Source: Catonia carolina (Eukaryota > Arthropoda > Insecta > Hemiptera > Achilidae). From it: a DNA stretch of 64,000 nucleotides. The notes under the pieces are model-generated. The model had not been told where the DNA came from and did no database searches. It saw only the letters and a program-made list of their open reading frames with translations. Below are positions 34,187 to 45,656 of this stretch, one piece after another (position 1 is the first letter of the stretch; the number at the start of each line of letters is the position of its first letter). The DNA is taken from NCBI GenBank assembly GCA_035578175.1, contig JAQMRL010000003.1, forward strand, positions 90,498,469 through 90,562,468. The letters are read 5' to 3'. Both the position numbers and the translations under genes were made by a program.

Positions 34187-34354
34187 CAGCCACCCTTTAC
34201 TTTGGCACTCGGTGTTGCTATGAATAGTAAATTGAGCGAGTAAAAAACCGGTTTGGGCGTCACGTATTGAAACAGTTTCTCCATGACAGGCAGTTTGTGT
34301 GCAATAACTATCGATTTATAAGTATAAATTAAATATTTATTTGATTGTAAAAAG

Positions 34355-34355
<1 letters not shown>

Positions 34356-34384
<29 letters not shown>
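34356..34384. repeat. (TA)n microsatellite
   Basis: About 14 TA units followed by a T run, inside LTR-like repeat G copy 1; absent from copy 2. Confidence 0.9.
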
Positions 34385-34387
<3 letters not shown>

Positions 34388-34578
34388 TTTTAGTTAAATT
34401 TTCTTTAGGTCTTAAGTTTTTAGAACCTGTATTAAATTTAATACGTTATTATGTTAATTATATTAAGTTTCAAGTTGGTGTAATTGTAATAATTAGTTTG
34501 CAAATACATATTTGTTATAAAATTTAAAGAAAGATTTTGTTATTTACACCCTGAAAGAACCCTGAATAAAATGTCACA

Positions 34579-36384
34579 CGTATTATTCGAAAATATTTCA
34601 GCTGAAACCTGTATTTTATGTCGTATGTATTGGTTCGGGCTCCTAAGTTATGTTCTATTGCTACAAACTGTTCTATAGTAATTTTATATACAGTAACTTT
34701 ATTTTCCAGTCACAACTCTGCGACTGTCACTTACCAAGAAAAAAATAGGGATAAAACTTGCTCAATAAAATGTTAACGGTCCAACAAATTTGATTGAAAT
34801 TAATGAAATAAATGGTCAAATACCAATTAAATAAACGGTAATAATTAATTATTCTTAGATTGTATAGCGGATTATCCCTCGTTATTATTTATAAAAATAA
34901 AAATTAGTAAGAACTGAAAAACCACAGTTTTGAGAAGTTTCTTTTAATTTTTAATATAAAGGCTTAAAGAATATTTCGTAACATTAATTAAAATCTGCAT
35001 ACGAAATTTTTGTTCAATGCGGGTTTTGTTACATAACCAGAGAATTAATAATAAAGTTATAAATTAATATTAAAATTTAATATACCGGCTTGTTACAATA
35101 TAATTATTTATAAAATTGTGAAATTTCATTGGTATAGTTGTAAATAATGTGTCCACCAACTTTTCGTTTAACTTTTGCGCTGTGGATTGCAAACCCGAAG
35201 GTATGAACAAACGAATAAGTCAAACAACTCTGCCTCGTACTTTGTTAACTTAGCGTAAAGCTTATATATTTTAGGGAACGAGTTTCACGGATGAACGTTT
35301 AGTAGAGACTTAAAAATTTTACAGACATTTGTCTACTGAACCATATTATATTAATCAGTTCAATGAGCTTTTTAAAAAGTACTTCAACTAATGTGTTTAG
35401 TTTATGTTCCCCAATTTTTTTTTTGAAAAAAGAAAACGATCGACATGAATTTAATATCTATTGATTAACTCTATGTCGTATAATAAGAAACGACTTCATT
35501 TCAACGTTTAACGAACTTTGTTTTAATAACATTTAGTTACACTACAATAATTTTTACAATACTGTTTATTTTCTACATACTCTCTACCGTAACATTTAAT
35601 CTTCTCGTCACTCATATTTTGGAAAATCAATCTAACTTATTAATTTATTGTAAAAATTAGTGACAATGAACTAAGACAATATAATAAATTGCAGAATATA
35701 ATTGAAATCAGTAAGTTTTTGTTACAATTTTTCTTGCTAAACTTTGTTTTTGACTTGTGATCGGTTTACCTGTTTAAATTGTTCGGATCCAGTGTATAAA
35801 TTGGAAAAAACACTGAAACTTTTTTTGGAGTTAAGCGTAACCATAACGGATTTTTAAAGTTATATTTAAAAAAATATTTAATTATATCTAATTTAAGTCA
35901 TTTACTTAGACAGACGACTAACTTAGAGATAACCAACGAAATACACTCAGTTGGGAATTAAGTCTCACATGCTATATTGGATGCTTACAAAAAGTCGCAT
36001 CTTCTACAGACCAACAAATTGCTAATATTTTATGTAATTTTTGCATGGCTCCTACACTCGTCTACACCCTGCCGTCTCCTCCCATCGAGCGGTGTGCAAC
36101 CAAATACGGAAGTCCGTCAGGAAGTAGAACGACAAACAGCCTTAATATACTTGCTATATTGAATCATTGTATACTTAATTTTATATATCATATAATATCA
36201 ACTTTCTTATTTATTTTTACCATTTCCAAAAAGCAATCTATATACCTGCATACTTATTCACGAAGAATGTCTGAAGGCACGAACACACGAATATAGACAC
36301 ACATAACACGTAAGTACTAAGGGCTTGAACATAAAAACATAAATTATCAACCACTTTTACTGTCAGTTAAATAATGTAACACTC
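34579..36384. other. Region without a recognised gene
   Basis: Overlapping plus-strand ORFs at 35977-36296 contain a CT-rich stretch (GTCTCCTCCCATCGAGCGG) but no recognisable domain. The remainder is AT-rich. Confidence 0.45.
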
Positions 36385-36668
36385 CTCGGTAATTCCACCT
36401 TAAAAATGGAAATTTTGGGGTTAAAAAAGACTATGTCGTTTCCAATTTCACTCCGATCCTATCGTTGCCCCAAACCACGGAACAGTAATCTAAAATAGGG
36501 CGGACGTTAACTAAGTAAATTTTAACGATATTTTCAGGGTTTCTAAAATTTCGGCTGATCCATTTCACCAAGCCAAGAGTTTTTCGAGCCTTTCTCGATG
36601 TTCTTATTGAAGTACAACCCTGTGTCTATCACTACCCACAGATCAGATATCGTATCAACCCTTTCAAG
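36385..36668 (-). pseudogene. CR1/L2-like LINE C-terminal remnant
   Basis: In shifting frames on the minus strand: RVDTISDLWVVIDTGLYFNK, then MDQPKF or WISRNF, and VKIYLVNVRPILDYCSVVWG. This matches the ISDLGV..D..L.FN.HI, LYxxLVRSxLEYxSVVW order of the RT C-terminus in many insect LINEs. Frameshifts and stops are frequent. Confidence 0.7.
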
Positions 36669-37640
36669 CGATATTATGGGAATAAATAAATAATAATAAT
36701 TATTATTATTGTTATTAATAAAAAAAAATCTGATTGGGTTGTAAAATCTGAGTTGTTGTAGGTTCGCTCCTACTCTTGGTACAGGTTGGCCTTTGAATAC
36801 CTTGTAGTTTCCAGAATAAAACATGTTCATATCAGTGAAACAAAGCTCTTGTCATGCGATTATCAAAATATTTTGCTTCTCCAGCTCATCCAGAGTTCAC
36901 ACTAGTTTACCTGTTTGCAGAAGTGTATGTTGATTGTCCCAATATAAAGTCATATTTTGGTTGGGAAGTTATTTTTTTTTGTTTTCGTCACGTTAGGCTT
37001 CCTGAGACTCCAACTCGTTCGTGCATATTCATACAGGCTTCCCAGAATCGAAGGCTTGAGTGCGCTGCATGAAGTAACGGTGGATTCTCACCAGTGAAGT
37101 TGGTTTTATTCTGCATTTCTTTCCATAATGAATTTTAAGTCAGCTGAAAAAAATATCGTGGATAGAGTAATCTTTATCTACATGATTAAGCTCCACGGTT
37201 GTAAGCAATCATTTTTCGATCATCTTTTGAATTCAGTAGAGCAGACGCTTTACCTATCCAAGGCCACCACGTGGAGGGCACAACTCGAAATCTGAATTTT
37301 ACATACCATCTTCGGCAGAAGATTTTACCAGTTTTGATTGCTCCAAATTTATATCGGTCAAGAGAACGAGCCTTAGACTGTTTATTTCTTTTACAAGTGG
37401 AATAATATAGATATTACAAACGTTGAGGCGAGTAACTAGGTAGGTAATAAGATGAAAATTTATTCATTTGTTGATAATAATTGTGTAGTTATTTTTCTTG
37501 CAACGTTAGAACAATCATTGGAAAATTACATTTACGTACGGTACTCATAGATCATAATAATACAGACCAGTATCGGTTACATAAAAAGATGTTATATTTA
37601 CTGTTTGTCGTTATGTTTCAGACTAAAATCTTTTATAATG
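36669..37640. other. Region without a recognised gene
   Basis: A GTT/ATT-rich run at about 36690-36720 and a more mixed stretch at 36990-37330 are present. ORFs at 36543-36830 and 36854-37072 have no signature beyond the LINE remnant. Confidence 0.4.
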
Positions 37641-37822
37641 ATTTTTTTTAACGTTGCATCAACTGCAACGATCATTAGCGACGACGTTGGGGTGTAACTA
37701 TGTGCAGTGGAGGATGAAATAATTTTTTGTAACTTATGAAAATATGCCGTGCCTGAGTGGGATTCGAACCCACGACCGCGTGATGAGAGGCGAACACGTT
37801 ACCAACTACGCCAATGCAGCCT
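37641..37822 (-). mobile_element. SINE-B copy 4
   Basis: Minus strand: GGCTGCATTGGCGTAGTTGG, B box GTGGGTTCGAATCCCACTC, GGCATATTTTCATAAGTTAC, then CGTCGTCGCTAATGATCGTT and GCAGTTGATGCAACGTTAAA. Full length and well preserved, like copy 3. Confidence 0.92.
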
Positions 37823-38048
37823 GCTACAATGATTTTATTACTGAGAATTTTCTACATCTATGTACTTGTGTGGAAAACATTCAGAAAGAAATAAAGACTT
37901 AGATAGGTAACATGTTAATTTCAAAGTGATACTTAATATTTAGGTTTGTAGGTTATTATTAATAAATCGTATTTACTTGAAAATACATAAAATCGGTCTT
38001 AATGTTATCTCAGATAATTTCCCGTGTCTTCTGAATAAAAAATAAATT

Positions 38049-38300
38049 TTATAAGATAAGAAATGTAGTTGAAAAAGTGTATGCTGTATTTGTATTGGTG
38101 AAACTTGTTTTAAATTCAGAGTGACAACGAATCATCCTTTCCTGTGTCTCAAAACCGCCTCTTGTCTTTGAAGTAACGTTTATTAGAACAGCTTGCAGTT
38201 CCCCTTCCTCAACTTCCCTTAGTTTATACTGTGAACTTGTTTCCCCTATTTCACGATTATATATAAACTCATAAATATTCCTGTCGTATGATGTAGGCAA
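38049..38300 (-). CDS. Unassigned 83-codon ORF
   Basis: Balanced composition (REVEEGELQAVLINVTSK, RGGFETQERMIRCHSEFK) unlike the chance ORFs nearby. No domain is recognised and no splice sites or promoter are evident. It could be an exon fragment, a decayed transposon protein or chance. Confidence 0.2.
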   Translation of the reverse strand: MPTSYDRNIYEFIYNREIGETSSQYKLREVEEGELQAVLINVTSKTRGGFETQERMIRCHSEFKTSFTNTNTAYTFSTTFLIL

Positions 38301-39270
38301 TGTGTTCTTTGCAAAAAAATATAAAAAACGTATAATTTAATTTTAAATTCATAATAAAAATTCAACATGTGCACACTTTTATACGGTTGCAAAGAAAAAA
38401 TATGAATGAAAGACATATAATGTATGTACATTTTATAATTTTTTTATAATTTTGCTTCTGGACATGTTTTAATGGTAACTTCGAATTTTTTTAAAATATT
38501 TTTAATATCAGTTCATTTTAAACACATTTAAGGGGATTATTTTGAGTATTATTTTTTATTTACTGCAGAAATCTACAATCTGTTAACACTAAACAATGAA
38601 TAGAAAGTTGGAATTACAAAATAGACATCGTATGAGTTAATAAACTTGAAAAAAATTCAATACAATCTTATTGAACTATAAATTAAATGAATTTGTATTA
38701 ATCAATCGAAAAGTACTCGTATTATCCAAAATGATCAGTTTGAATGAAGTCGTCGTAATCGTCAAAATATCCACTTCATTGTTTAAAAAGTTGATGGCTA
38801 AAATGTTTAGATATTGTTTGAGTCATAACTTGTATTTTGTAGCGTACGTTGAGATTTTTCCTTAGCTGTTGCTGGAAATTATTACGAGCAAAAATATTCG
38901 TTGCCAGGTATGAAAATACAAAAGAATTTTAATTTACAAAACAAGTTACATTGATTTGTTAAAATTTCAATTTTAGAGCTTTTAGTAAATCCTATTCCTA
39001 GACTAGCTTTTAAAGCAATCAATAAACTTAACTGCGTGCAACCATTATTTCGATTTTCAAAAAGCGCCAATCGAACAAAAATATTACAGTTTATTAAATA
39101 TTAACTTATACTTAAAAAGCAATCGTCCTACAAAGCAAATAAATTCTAAAATTACACATTTTGGGCCTACACTATAAAATACTTTGTACTCTACAATTTA
39201 AACTACTGGATTTCATCTTCATTATTTTTTAATTTCACAGCTTATACTTTGAATTTTACAAAACTCATGG
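38301..39270. other. Region without a recognised gene
   Basis: Short ORFs at 38671-38865 and 38882-39070 are AT-driven and carry no motif. Confidence 0.45.
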
Positions 39271-39271
39271 G

Positions 39272-39345
39272 GCCACATCCATGGCGTAGTTGTTAACGTG
39301 CTAACCTACATAACGATAGGTAAAGAATTCGATTTCCGGAACCAA
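39272..39345 (+). mobile_element. Decayed tRNA-like SINE head
   Basis: GGGGCCACATCCATGGCGTA, GTTGTTAACGTGCTAACC and a weak B box, AATTCGATTTCC, follow the spacing of SINE-B heads. The expected tail is not recognisable, so the family is uncertain. Confidence 0.45.
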
Positions 39346-39489
39346 AAATAACAGTTTTAAAACCCACAGCAGTTGCTAATAGTCGAATTGCCCATGTGAT
39401 TCAACTAGAACAAACATTTATAAGAAACTATTGTCCGTTCCGGTTAGTAAATTTGTTGGAGTGAGCTTAATGAACCTCTTCAGCTTTCG

Positions 39490-39990
39490 TTGCCTCCAAA
39501 ATACTCCAAGATGTCAGATATTGCATTCCGATTTTTAAACTACCTTTAAAAAAGTGCGAGTATGGTTTCATCACCGCTGAAGTTCTTTGTGTACTCCCAT
39601 GCAAAGAATTGGTCTTGACTTACATTTTCAATGAAATTTTAAGAACTTCCGAATTTTCGGTGCAGTGGAAACTATCGGTGGTCAAAACGATTCACAAGGA
39701 TATTAAGCTTTAAGATCAATCAGGTTATTATTGGCCAATCAATCTTCTTCCGCTCTGCTCAAACATTTAAAAAAATGCTGTACAGACAGCTCTTTCAATT
39801 CATTGTTTCTAACAAGTCCTGCCTGATCATCAATTTGGTTTCCGTGCCAAACGAACTATCCGCGTTCGAGATTTTCTCGCAGAAACACTCGAGGTAAAGA
39901 AATATGTTACAGCTGTCTTATTTTATGTATGTCAGGCTTTTGATAAGGTGCGGCGTGTATATAAACTTTGGTTCAGATTATGCGACTGTT
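39490..39990 (+). pseudogene. Jockey-type LINE reverse-transcriptase domain remnant
   Basis: ELVLTYIFNEILRTSEFSVQ, then WKLSVVKTIHKD, a YYWPINLLPLCSNI (YRPISLLP box), LPDHQFGFRAKRTIRVRDFL and AVLFYVCQAFDKV (the FLDVSQAFDKVWH box). These are RT motifs 0-3 (fingers and early palm) in order. Stops interrupt the frame three times. The YADD box and C-terminus are not present. This is an internal fragment and not a simple 5'-truncated insertion. Confidence 0.85.
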
Positions 39991-40061
39991 GGGCCTAAGG
40001 CCTATTACCACTTAAAAGCAGAATTACGAAACTGACCTAAATCTATTTTTCCTGATGATGC

Positions 40062-40205
40062 CTACATAAACTTTGGCATGTGCGTAAGTAATGATGTGAA
40101 GTGATATACCGATTAAAAACTGCCATGTCTTACCGGTAACTGAATCCAATCAAATCCGGGACCCCATCATAGAAGCAAGTCGCGCTGACCCTACACCAAC
40201 CTCAT
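40062..40205 (-). mobile_element. SINE-C copy 3
   Basis: Minus strand: GAGGTTGGTGTAGGGTCAGC, GCGACTTGCTTCTATGATGG, then ATTACTTACGCACATGCCAA and AGTTTATGTAGGCATCATCA. The 3' half closely matches 44471-44640, although the B box is damaged. Confidence 0.75.
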
Positions 40206-40307
40206 TACTTGGTTTTAGTTAACAAACTATCGTATATTTAAAGTGTTACCTAATTACCTATGAGTTACTAACAATAGTTTTTGCCACTATAAACGTAATT
40301 TTTCACC

Positions 40308-40443
40308 AAAAATATTTGAGGATTGTGAAAAGGTAATAATTACCTTTTCACAATTCTCAAATATTTTTTACAATCCTCAAATACACTAAGTAAATCTTAA
40401 TTATAATAAAAATATCTTAATTATTAAGATTTACATAGTGTAT
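40308..40443. repeat. Two adjacent long palindromes
   Basis: Arms 40308-40337 and 40339-40368 pair at 29 of 30 positions around a single base (centre GGTAATAATTACC). A second pair, 40381-40400 and 40424-40443, matches at 19 of 20 around a 23-nt loop. The right arm of the first is partly repeated as CAATCCTCAAATAC just before the second. Such near-perfect palindromes can extrude as cruciforms and are usually short-lived. Confidence 0.85.
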
Positions 40444-40918
40444 TCCTTGATAAGAAAACATATGTGAATATTTTCATTGAACATCATGTCATCTTACAAT
40501 TTGCCTTGAAATACTGCTGAATAGGTATGAAAAAAATGTCAATGTAAAAATTGAGTGTAGTTTTACCAAAGGTATTGTTATATGTAAAATTGACATCGAC
40601 ATTTTGATGTATCTTAGTGATGACATACGTACGTGCTTTTGATGTGGAACGTCTATGAAACTTTGCACTGCGTAACAGCCAAAACGTGATCCATACGTGG
40701 TTTTCTGCAGAGTTTGAATTTTGTTAAATCTATTGTTGTTTCAAATTGACATTATTTTGTCATGTCTTTTATTATGTTGCGGTTGACTTATTTCGTGTAG
40801 TACTACAGAAACAATTTTAAACCTTTTAAAATGTAATTTATATTATTTATGCAGTTATTATAGTTTAGACATAGTTTATATGGTTTAGATATAGTATTCC
40901 TTAATTTCTTTGTAACCT

Positions 40919-41219
40919 ATCGGGGATGGTCTAGTGGTAAAGTCGTCGCCACAAATCAGCTGTTAAACAGCTGATTTTTGGAAATGAAGGTTCCTGGCTC
41001 AAATCCTAGTAAAGCTAGTTACTTTTTTACGGATTTTAATACTAGACATTGGTTATCGGTGTACTTTGATAGTTGGGGTTCAATTAATCATACTCTCTCA
41101 AGAATGGTTAACCTGAGTCTGCATCAAGACTACGCCTCTCTTATACGTCATACACATCTCTTGCACATTTAATTGAGTCACGGGGTTGCTTTCTGTTCTT
41201 AAATTGAACAGATTGCAAC
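40919..41219 (+). mobile_element. SINE-A copy 3
   Basis: Head GGATGGTCTAGTGGTAAAG, the hairpin-forming CAGCTGTTAAACAGCTG, B box CTCAAATCCTAG, body ACTTTGATAGTTGGGGTTCA and end AAATTGAACAGATTGCAAC. Complete from head to tail. Repeat D copy 2 starts about a dozen bases downstream. Confidence 0.9.
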
Positions 41220-41231
41220 ATATATTTGAAT

Positions 41232-41640
41232 ATATGCCCAAAACAGGCAGGTGGAGTGTTAAATTAATTGCACTCGATCTGCAGTTTCCAGGGCTACAAA
41301 AAATAGTTCTGTTCCTTATAATGCAGTCAGCCAATTATATGACTGAACTATTTTAGAACAGAACAGGTAGAGTAGTAAAATACACTAGTCAGAGTTATCT
41401 CCTCTGAGAGTAATGAATTTCACTATACAGCCAGACCCTGTGGTGAATTAATTGAAGATGTCATGTGCAGGGTGAAAAGTAGGTACTTTACGTAGGGCCT
41501 GGCATGCTGATAAGCATACTCTTTTAACTCAGTAAGGAAGGCACTGGTAAACCACCTCACTTCTCGTTTTACTTAGTAAAACCTCTAGAGGTTCAAACCA
41601 GTCTTTCGGTTGTTGACCTAAACAACATAATTGAACATAT
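41232..41640 (+). repeat. Repeat D copy 2 (near full length)
   Basis: Starts GCCCAAAACAGGCAGGTGGA, contains CACTATACAGCCAGACCCTG, then TGGCATGCTGATAAGCATAC and AGGTTCAAACCAGTC. It ends GTTGTTGACCTAAACAACA. It aligns along its length with the inverted copy at 46200-46600. No ORF or A-box is evident. The CAA-type 3' end points to LINE-dependent insertion. Confidence 0.85.
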
Positions 41641-41949
41641 AGGGGTTTAGAAAAAGGAACTTGTTTGTATTGCAATTTACGAAGAGGAATGTGTCACTCA
41701 GTTTTTCTTTACGGTAAACTACTACACCAGTTTTACAAATATCGCTACTTTGGATTACTTTGAGAGTCAGACGACTGATACGGGTACTAACTGCCAAACG
41801 GAGAATATTGTACGACAGTCATAGTTAACTAAGTATTATTTTATTTACAACTGCTAAACTACCTATCGACCTAAAATTAATAGTTTATTCATAATTTTTG
41901 GTAGGGTAAGGAAGAATCCTACTAAAACCCATAAAAAGTAGAAGAAACA

Positions 41950-42196
41950 GTATGATTGGAACTCTATTGGAACATTCAAAATGGTGAGCTTGTGCATAAT
42001 TAAAAGATACATTAATGTAAAATTGGAAATATTTTTTTTAGTTAAGTCTCGTTAGGTCCTAGATAAGTTTATAATATTTTTTATTATATTTTGTCCGTTT
42101 TTAATAATAAAGTGTAATCTCTAGAAGTTATAAATTTGTAATAATAAAACTTCTTTTATTTAAAAATAACCCGTTTCAGAAAGAACAAATGTCACA
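41950..42196 (+). repeat. LTR-like repeat G, copy 2 (diverged)
   Basis: TGATTGGAACTCTATTGGAAC is followed by GTGAGCTTGTGCATAATTA, TTTTTTTTAGTTAAGTCTC and a 3' end AAATGTCACA. These appear in the same order as in 34100-34578, with large length differences. GGAACATTC is heat-shock-element-like. The AATAAAA signal is present. Confidence 0.3.
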
Positions 42197-43525
42197 GGTT
42201 CGGGTCGCAATATATCTCATAAAATACATAAAAGTGTGGATGAATGTACATAAAACAAATTATAAATAATCCAAAGGTTACGAGTGCTTCATATAATATT
42301 TTTTCCAACAACTTTAGTTTAGCAGCTATTTGTAATTTCCTACTAAACACCGATAAAAAGTGGCACGTTTCCTGTTAGATCATTGCTTGAAAATTAGAGA
42401 GAAATTGACTGACTACGATTTATATTTATTGAATTAATTTTCAACTTAAATTTATTTCAAATTAAACAAGCTTGAGATTTGTGCTGATTAATAAATTAAA
42501 GATGAAATTCATTTTAAATACGCATGTTATGACAACGAGTAGTATTTTTATGAACAATTAGCACCTTCAGTAATGTCAAAAGATGACACTGTTAGAATCG
42601 AGTTCATAAAAAAACCCCAATGGATTTATTACATGAACGATGTAAAACTTCCGAAAAGAAAAAGAAAATAGGAATTACAATAATAATATTAAGATACTTT
42701 ACTGTAAATTGAGTAGTAGTTTAAATTCAAATTCCGTTCAGCGTCGCGGGTAGAGTCGGATATAAAAATCTCAAATCCCGACATCTAAATCCCATCGCAG
42801 TTAAAAAAGAGAGACAAAAGTATCAAACAGGATTGCATGAGGGTTTATTGGCTGTTATCGAATCCCTACCCTTTAGCAATCCACCCATCCACTTTATAAT
42901 GGGCAGCAAATAACACTCAAAGAGTGAGCTGAACGAACGGCGCACTTTCACAGTAAGAGGTAATAACATTGTCTAAATGTAACATCAGTCGATCAGGACG
43001 AACTACTGATTGGACGCATTGTGCAAAGTTCAATGGCCGCTATCAACAGAGATCAAAAGCCTTTCCGTTTCTTACAAACTTCATAATTTTCTTTTTTACT
43101 TATTTGTTCATATTTTTGCTGTAAAGATATAGCATTACTACTTTTTTATACTCCTTTTGCTACTCCAATTTACTTCACTTTCCATCTGTTGTACATTTTT
43201 CTTGTACTTATATATTTTATACGAAGTAATTTACAATTAATGAGTAATTTTTTCTAACCTAAACTACTATTAATATTTACTATAAAGACGCTCAGCAAAA
43301 CCTCTGGCATCGATTTCAGATAACACACTATAAATAGTACACTATCTTATAACCTTAAATATTTTAACACATATTCTAATCGTCCACTAACACTGCTTTG
43401 TTTTAAATCTAATCCTGACACTGTACTTCCTCAATTGTTTTCTTCCTTTTGAGCCTTCGGATCTCATTAGCCTTGTCATGGGGGTGAAATCTTTCCTCAT
43501 ACATCTATGCAAACCTCTGGATTTT
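42197..43525. other. Region without a recognised gene; TATA candidate at 42761
   Basis: TATAAAAA (42761-42768) sits in a GC-richer context (GCGTCGCGGGTAGAGTCGGA just upstream), followed by mixed sequence to about 43080. A promoter and untranslated exon are possible, but there is no ORF. The 43100-43500 part looks like ordinary AT-rich sequence. Confidence 0.3.
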
Positions 43526-44050
43526 TCAGAAGGCAATATTCATTCCCAGGTATCTGTAAAGTATCATGATAAACGAGGGTGCACCCACGATGTTTCTCAA
43601 CACCCTGTTTTGGAAGCGTTGTATGATGTTTATTTTGCTTTTTGATATATCTTCACAGTTGAGTATCATACTTAAAATAAGCTTTAGCATCTTTTTGTAG
43701 AAAAGAAGTTTATTAGACACGGATAATGAGGATTTCCTCCCCAACAGCCAAAACAATTTTTGGTAACTTAACTCGAGCTCCTCGTTTTTTGACTTGGACT
43801 TTCCAGCGAAGCTGAGATTGTCATACCAAGGCATTAGGCACTTTTTGCATGCAGCCCAACGCGGCTATTTACATATACCGCGATATTTTATAGTTTCTTG
43901 TTGGTAGAGTTAACGTGTATAATTGAATTTATTCTCCAATGAGTCCTTTGTTGAACTTCGGAAACCGACGTTCGTAGTTGGGCCGTAGCTTCCTCAATGT
44001 TGCGTCCACAGCTAGAATTTCCAAGTCATCAGCATTCTGGTGCACTTGAC
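43526..44050 (-). pseudogene. Jockey-type LINE RT palm to C-terminal remnant
   Basis: From the 5' side on the minus strand: NADDLEILAVDATL, a degenerate (Y/F)ADD catalytic box, then HWRINSIIHVNSTNKK. It continues with MPWYDNLSFAGKSKSKNEEL, SYQKLFWLLGRKSSLSVSNK, LLFYKKMLKLI and KINIIQRFQNRVLRNIVGAP. The order fits Jockey ORF2 from the palm to the C-terminus with a small internal deletion. The 102-codon ORF 43526-43834 is the longest intact piece. Frameshifts lie upstream of it. Confidence 0.88.
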
Positions 44051-44470
44051 TCCTTTTTGTAAAGAAATATATTATATTTTGACAAAATGTTCTGTGAACA
44101 GTTAGCTAAAGGTACCAGACTGACTTAGGACATTTTTAATGAATGAAAAATATTCACGGGTACATAATTATGCCCTTAACTCTTTGTTTTCCGTCTGTCC
44201 ACCCTTTGGTTTTTACCCATTTATATTATATCCTAAGAATGAATTAAGTAAATTTTCTATAAAAATTAGATAAGTATAATAAGTCAGAAGTATTATAATT
44301 AGTAAAGTATAAAATTAAATTAAAAAGTATTAGTAACGTATGATTAGTAATTTATTAACCTAAGTATACCTACTGTATAACTGCCAATTAGTATTAAGGA
44401 AATTATGTAAGTAAATTTCAGAATACGCTTTCAATATTACTTAACAAATGGTTAATTAATTATTCTTTTG
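44051..44470. other. AT-rich stretch without a gene
   Basis: No ORF or repeat recognised before the SINE-C head. Confidence 0.5.
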
Positions 44471-44640
44471 GCCAGATCGTGGTGTAGCGGTCAGATCAAC
44501 TGGCTTCTATACCTGGGTACAGGGTTGGATTCCTGGCCAGGTCTGATATTTTTTCATCTGTTTGTCACCTCATATCATTAACCACGCACAAGCCAAAGCT
44601 TATGCAGGAATTATTAGTCAATAAAAAAGAGTTTTTACCC
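44471..44640 (+). mobile_element. SINE-C copy 4 (best-preserved head)
   Basis: GGCCAGATCGTGGTGTAGCG, GTCAGATCAACTGGCTTCTA, B box GGTTGGATTCCTGGCC, then AGGTCTGATATTTTTTCATC, CACCTCATATCATTAACC, ACGCACAAGCCAAAGCTTAT and GGAATTATTAGTCAATAAAA. It defines the family's head, body and tail. Confidence 0.88.
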
Positions 44641-45362
44641 AAAAGTGGGCTAAAGGCCGAATTAATAATAAAAAAAATATTCATACCTGAATGTTATGAA
44701 TAATAAAAACAGCGTAGAATATTTTACCGGGTTATTTTTACAAACAATTTATTCCAGTATATATTTTGTCTGCAGAAGCAAAAGAAAGATCGTTACAATA
44801 AAATATATTTTATTATAATACTTCATCCTATAAACCGTTACGGAAATTTTTATGAAATTTCAAATAGTACCCGTGCGGTTTGGAAAATACGGTAGGACAG
44901 ATAATGCGAATATATTCAATGTAACAAACATATCTTTTCCCTACGCTTCTATGTATTCTAAGTATTGAGGAAATATGTATATGAAAAGAGGAAAAAATAT
45001 GGAAATAAGGGACGAGTCAATGACCTGACCCAATCTTCAATGTAGTGGTGAATAAATTGTCAACGGTTGACCGAATAAGGGATGAATTCCACTTCATGGT
45101 GTTTATAATAAAATATTTAGGATGCAAGTACACATTGCCGGTTCTGAGTTGTATGATAAATTAAAAGCGTTTAATAAAGTGAGCTATACGAAAGAAATTT
45201 TAAAAACCTTCATTACCTAATATATTGATAATGTATATATTGTCTAGTATATGATTATCAGCGTTCAATAATTTCATTATATGTATTAATTCTGTAATGA
45301 CTCTAAAGCAAAATATGTTTTTATTTTACGCCGGGTTGACGCAATTATAAAATGTAATCATA
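44641..45362. other. Region without a recognised gene
   Basis: Mixed AT-rich sequence between SINE-C copy 4 and SINE-A copy 4; nothing coding seen. Confidence 0.45.
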
Positions 45363-45656
45363 GACCGGGTTGGTCTAGAGGTAAATTCATCGCCGCTAAT
45401 CAACTGTTTGACAGTAAATGTACGGAGATGAAGATTCCATGGTTCAAACCTTAAATACAGTAGTTACTTTTATTCAGATTTATTGCTCGACAGTGGTTAC
45501 GTGTACTTTGATGGTTGGGGTTCAATTAATCATAGTATTTCAAGAATGGTTGGCCTGAGTCTGTACAAGATTACATTTCAGTTTCATCATACAAATCATC
45601 CTCATCTCATTGGGTTATGGGGTTGGTTATTGCTTTAAATTGAACAGATTGCAAAG
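45363..45656 (+). mobile_element. SINE-A copy 4
   Basis: ACCGGGTTGGTCTAGAGGTA, B box ATGGTTCAAACC, body ACTTTGATGGTTGGGGTTCA then ATTAATCATAGTATTTCAAG, and end AATTGAACAGATTGCAAAG. Complete, with a short deletion around the variable region after the B box. Confidence 0.9.

Larger units (their letters stand above)
34100..34578 (+). repeat. LTR-like repeat G, copy 1
   Basis: The segment begins TGACACAAGGTTCTATTGG and ends GAATAAAATGTCACA. The TGACA and TGTCA ends are inverted, a TATATAAAG box lies inside, and an AATAAA polyadenylation signal lies close to the 3' end, as in solo LTRs. GTAT flanks both sides at about 34095 and 34580. A second, diverged copy is at 41950-42196. No retroviral-type coding region or clear primer-binding site was found, so the LTR call is tentative. 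Confidence 0.3.

Noticed and set aside
35977..36296. Two overlapping plus-strand ORFs
   Set aside because: They share one CT-rich stretch in different frames, with no domain and no splice evidence.
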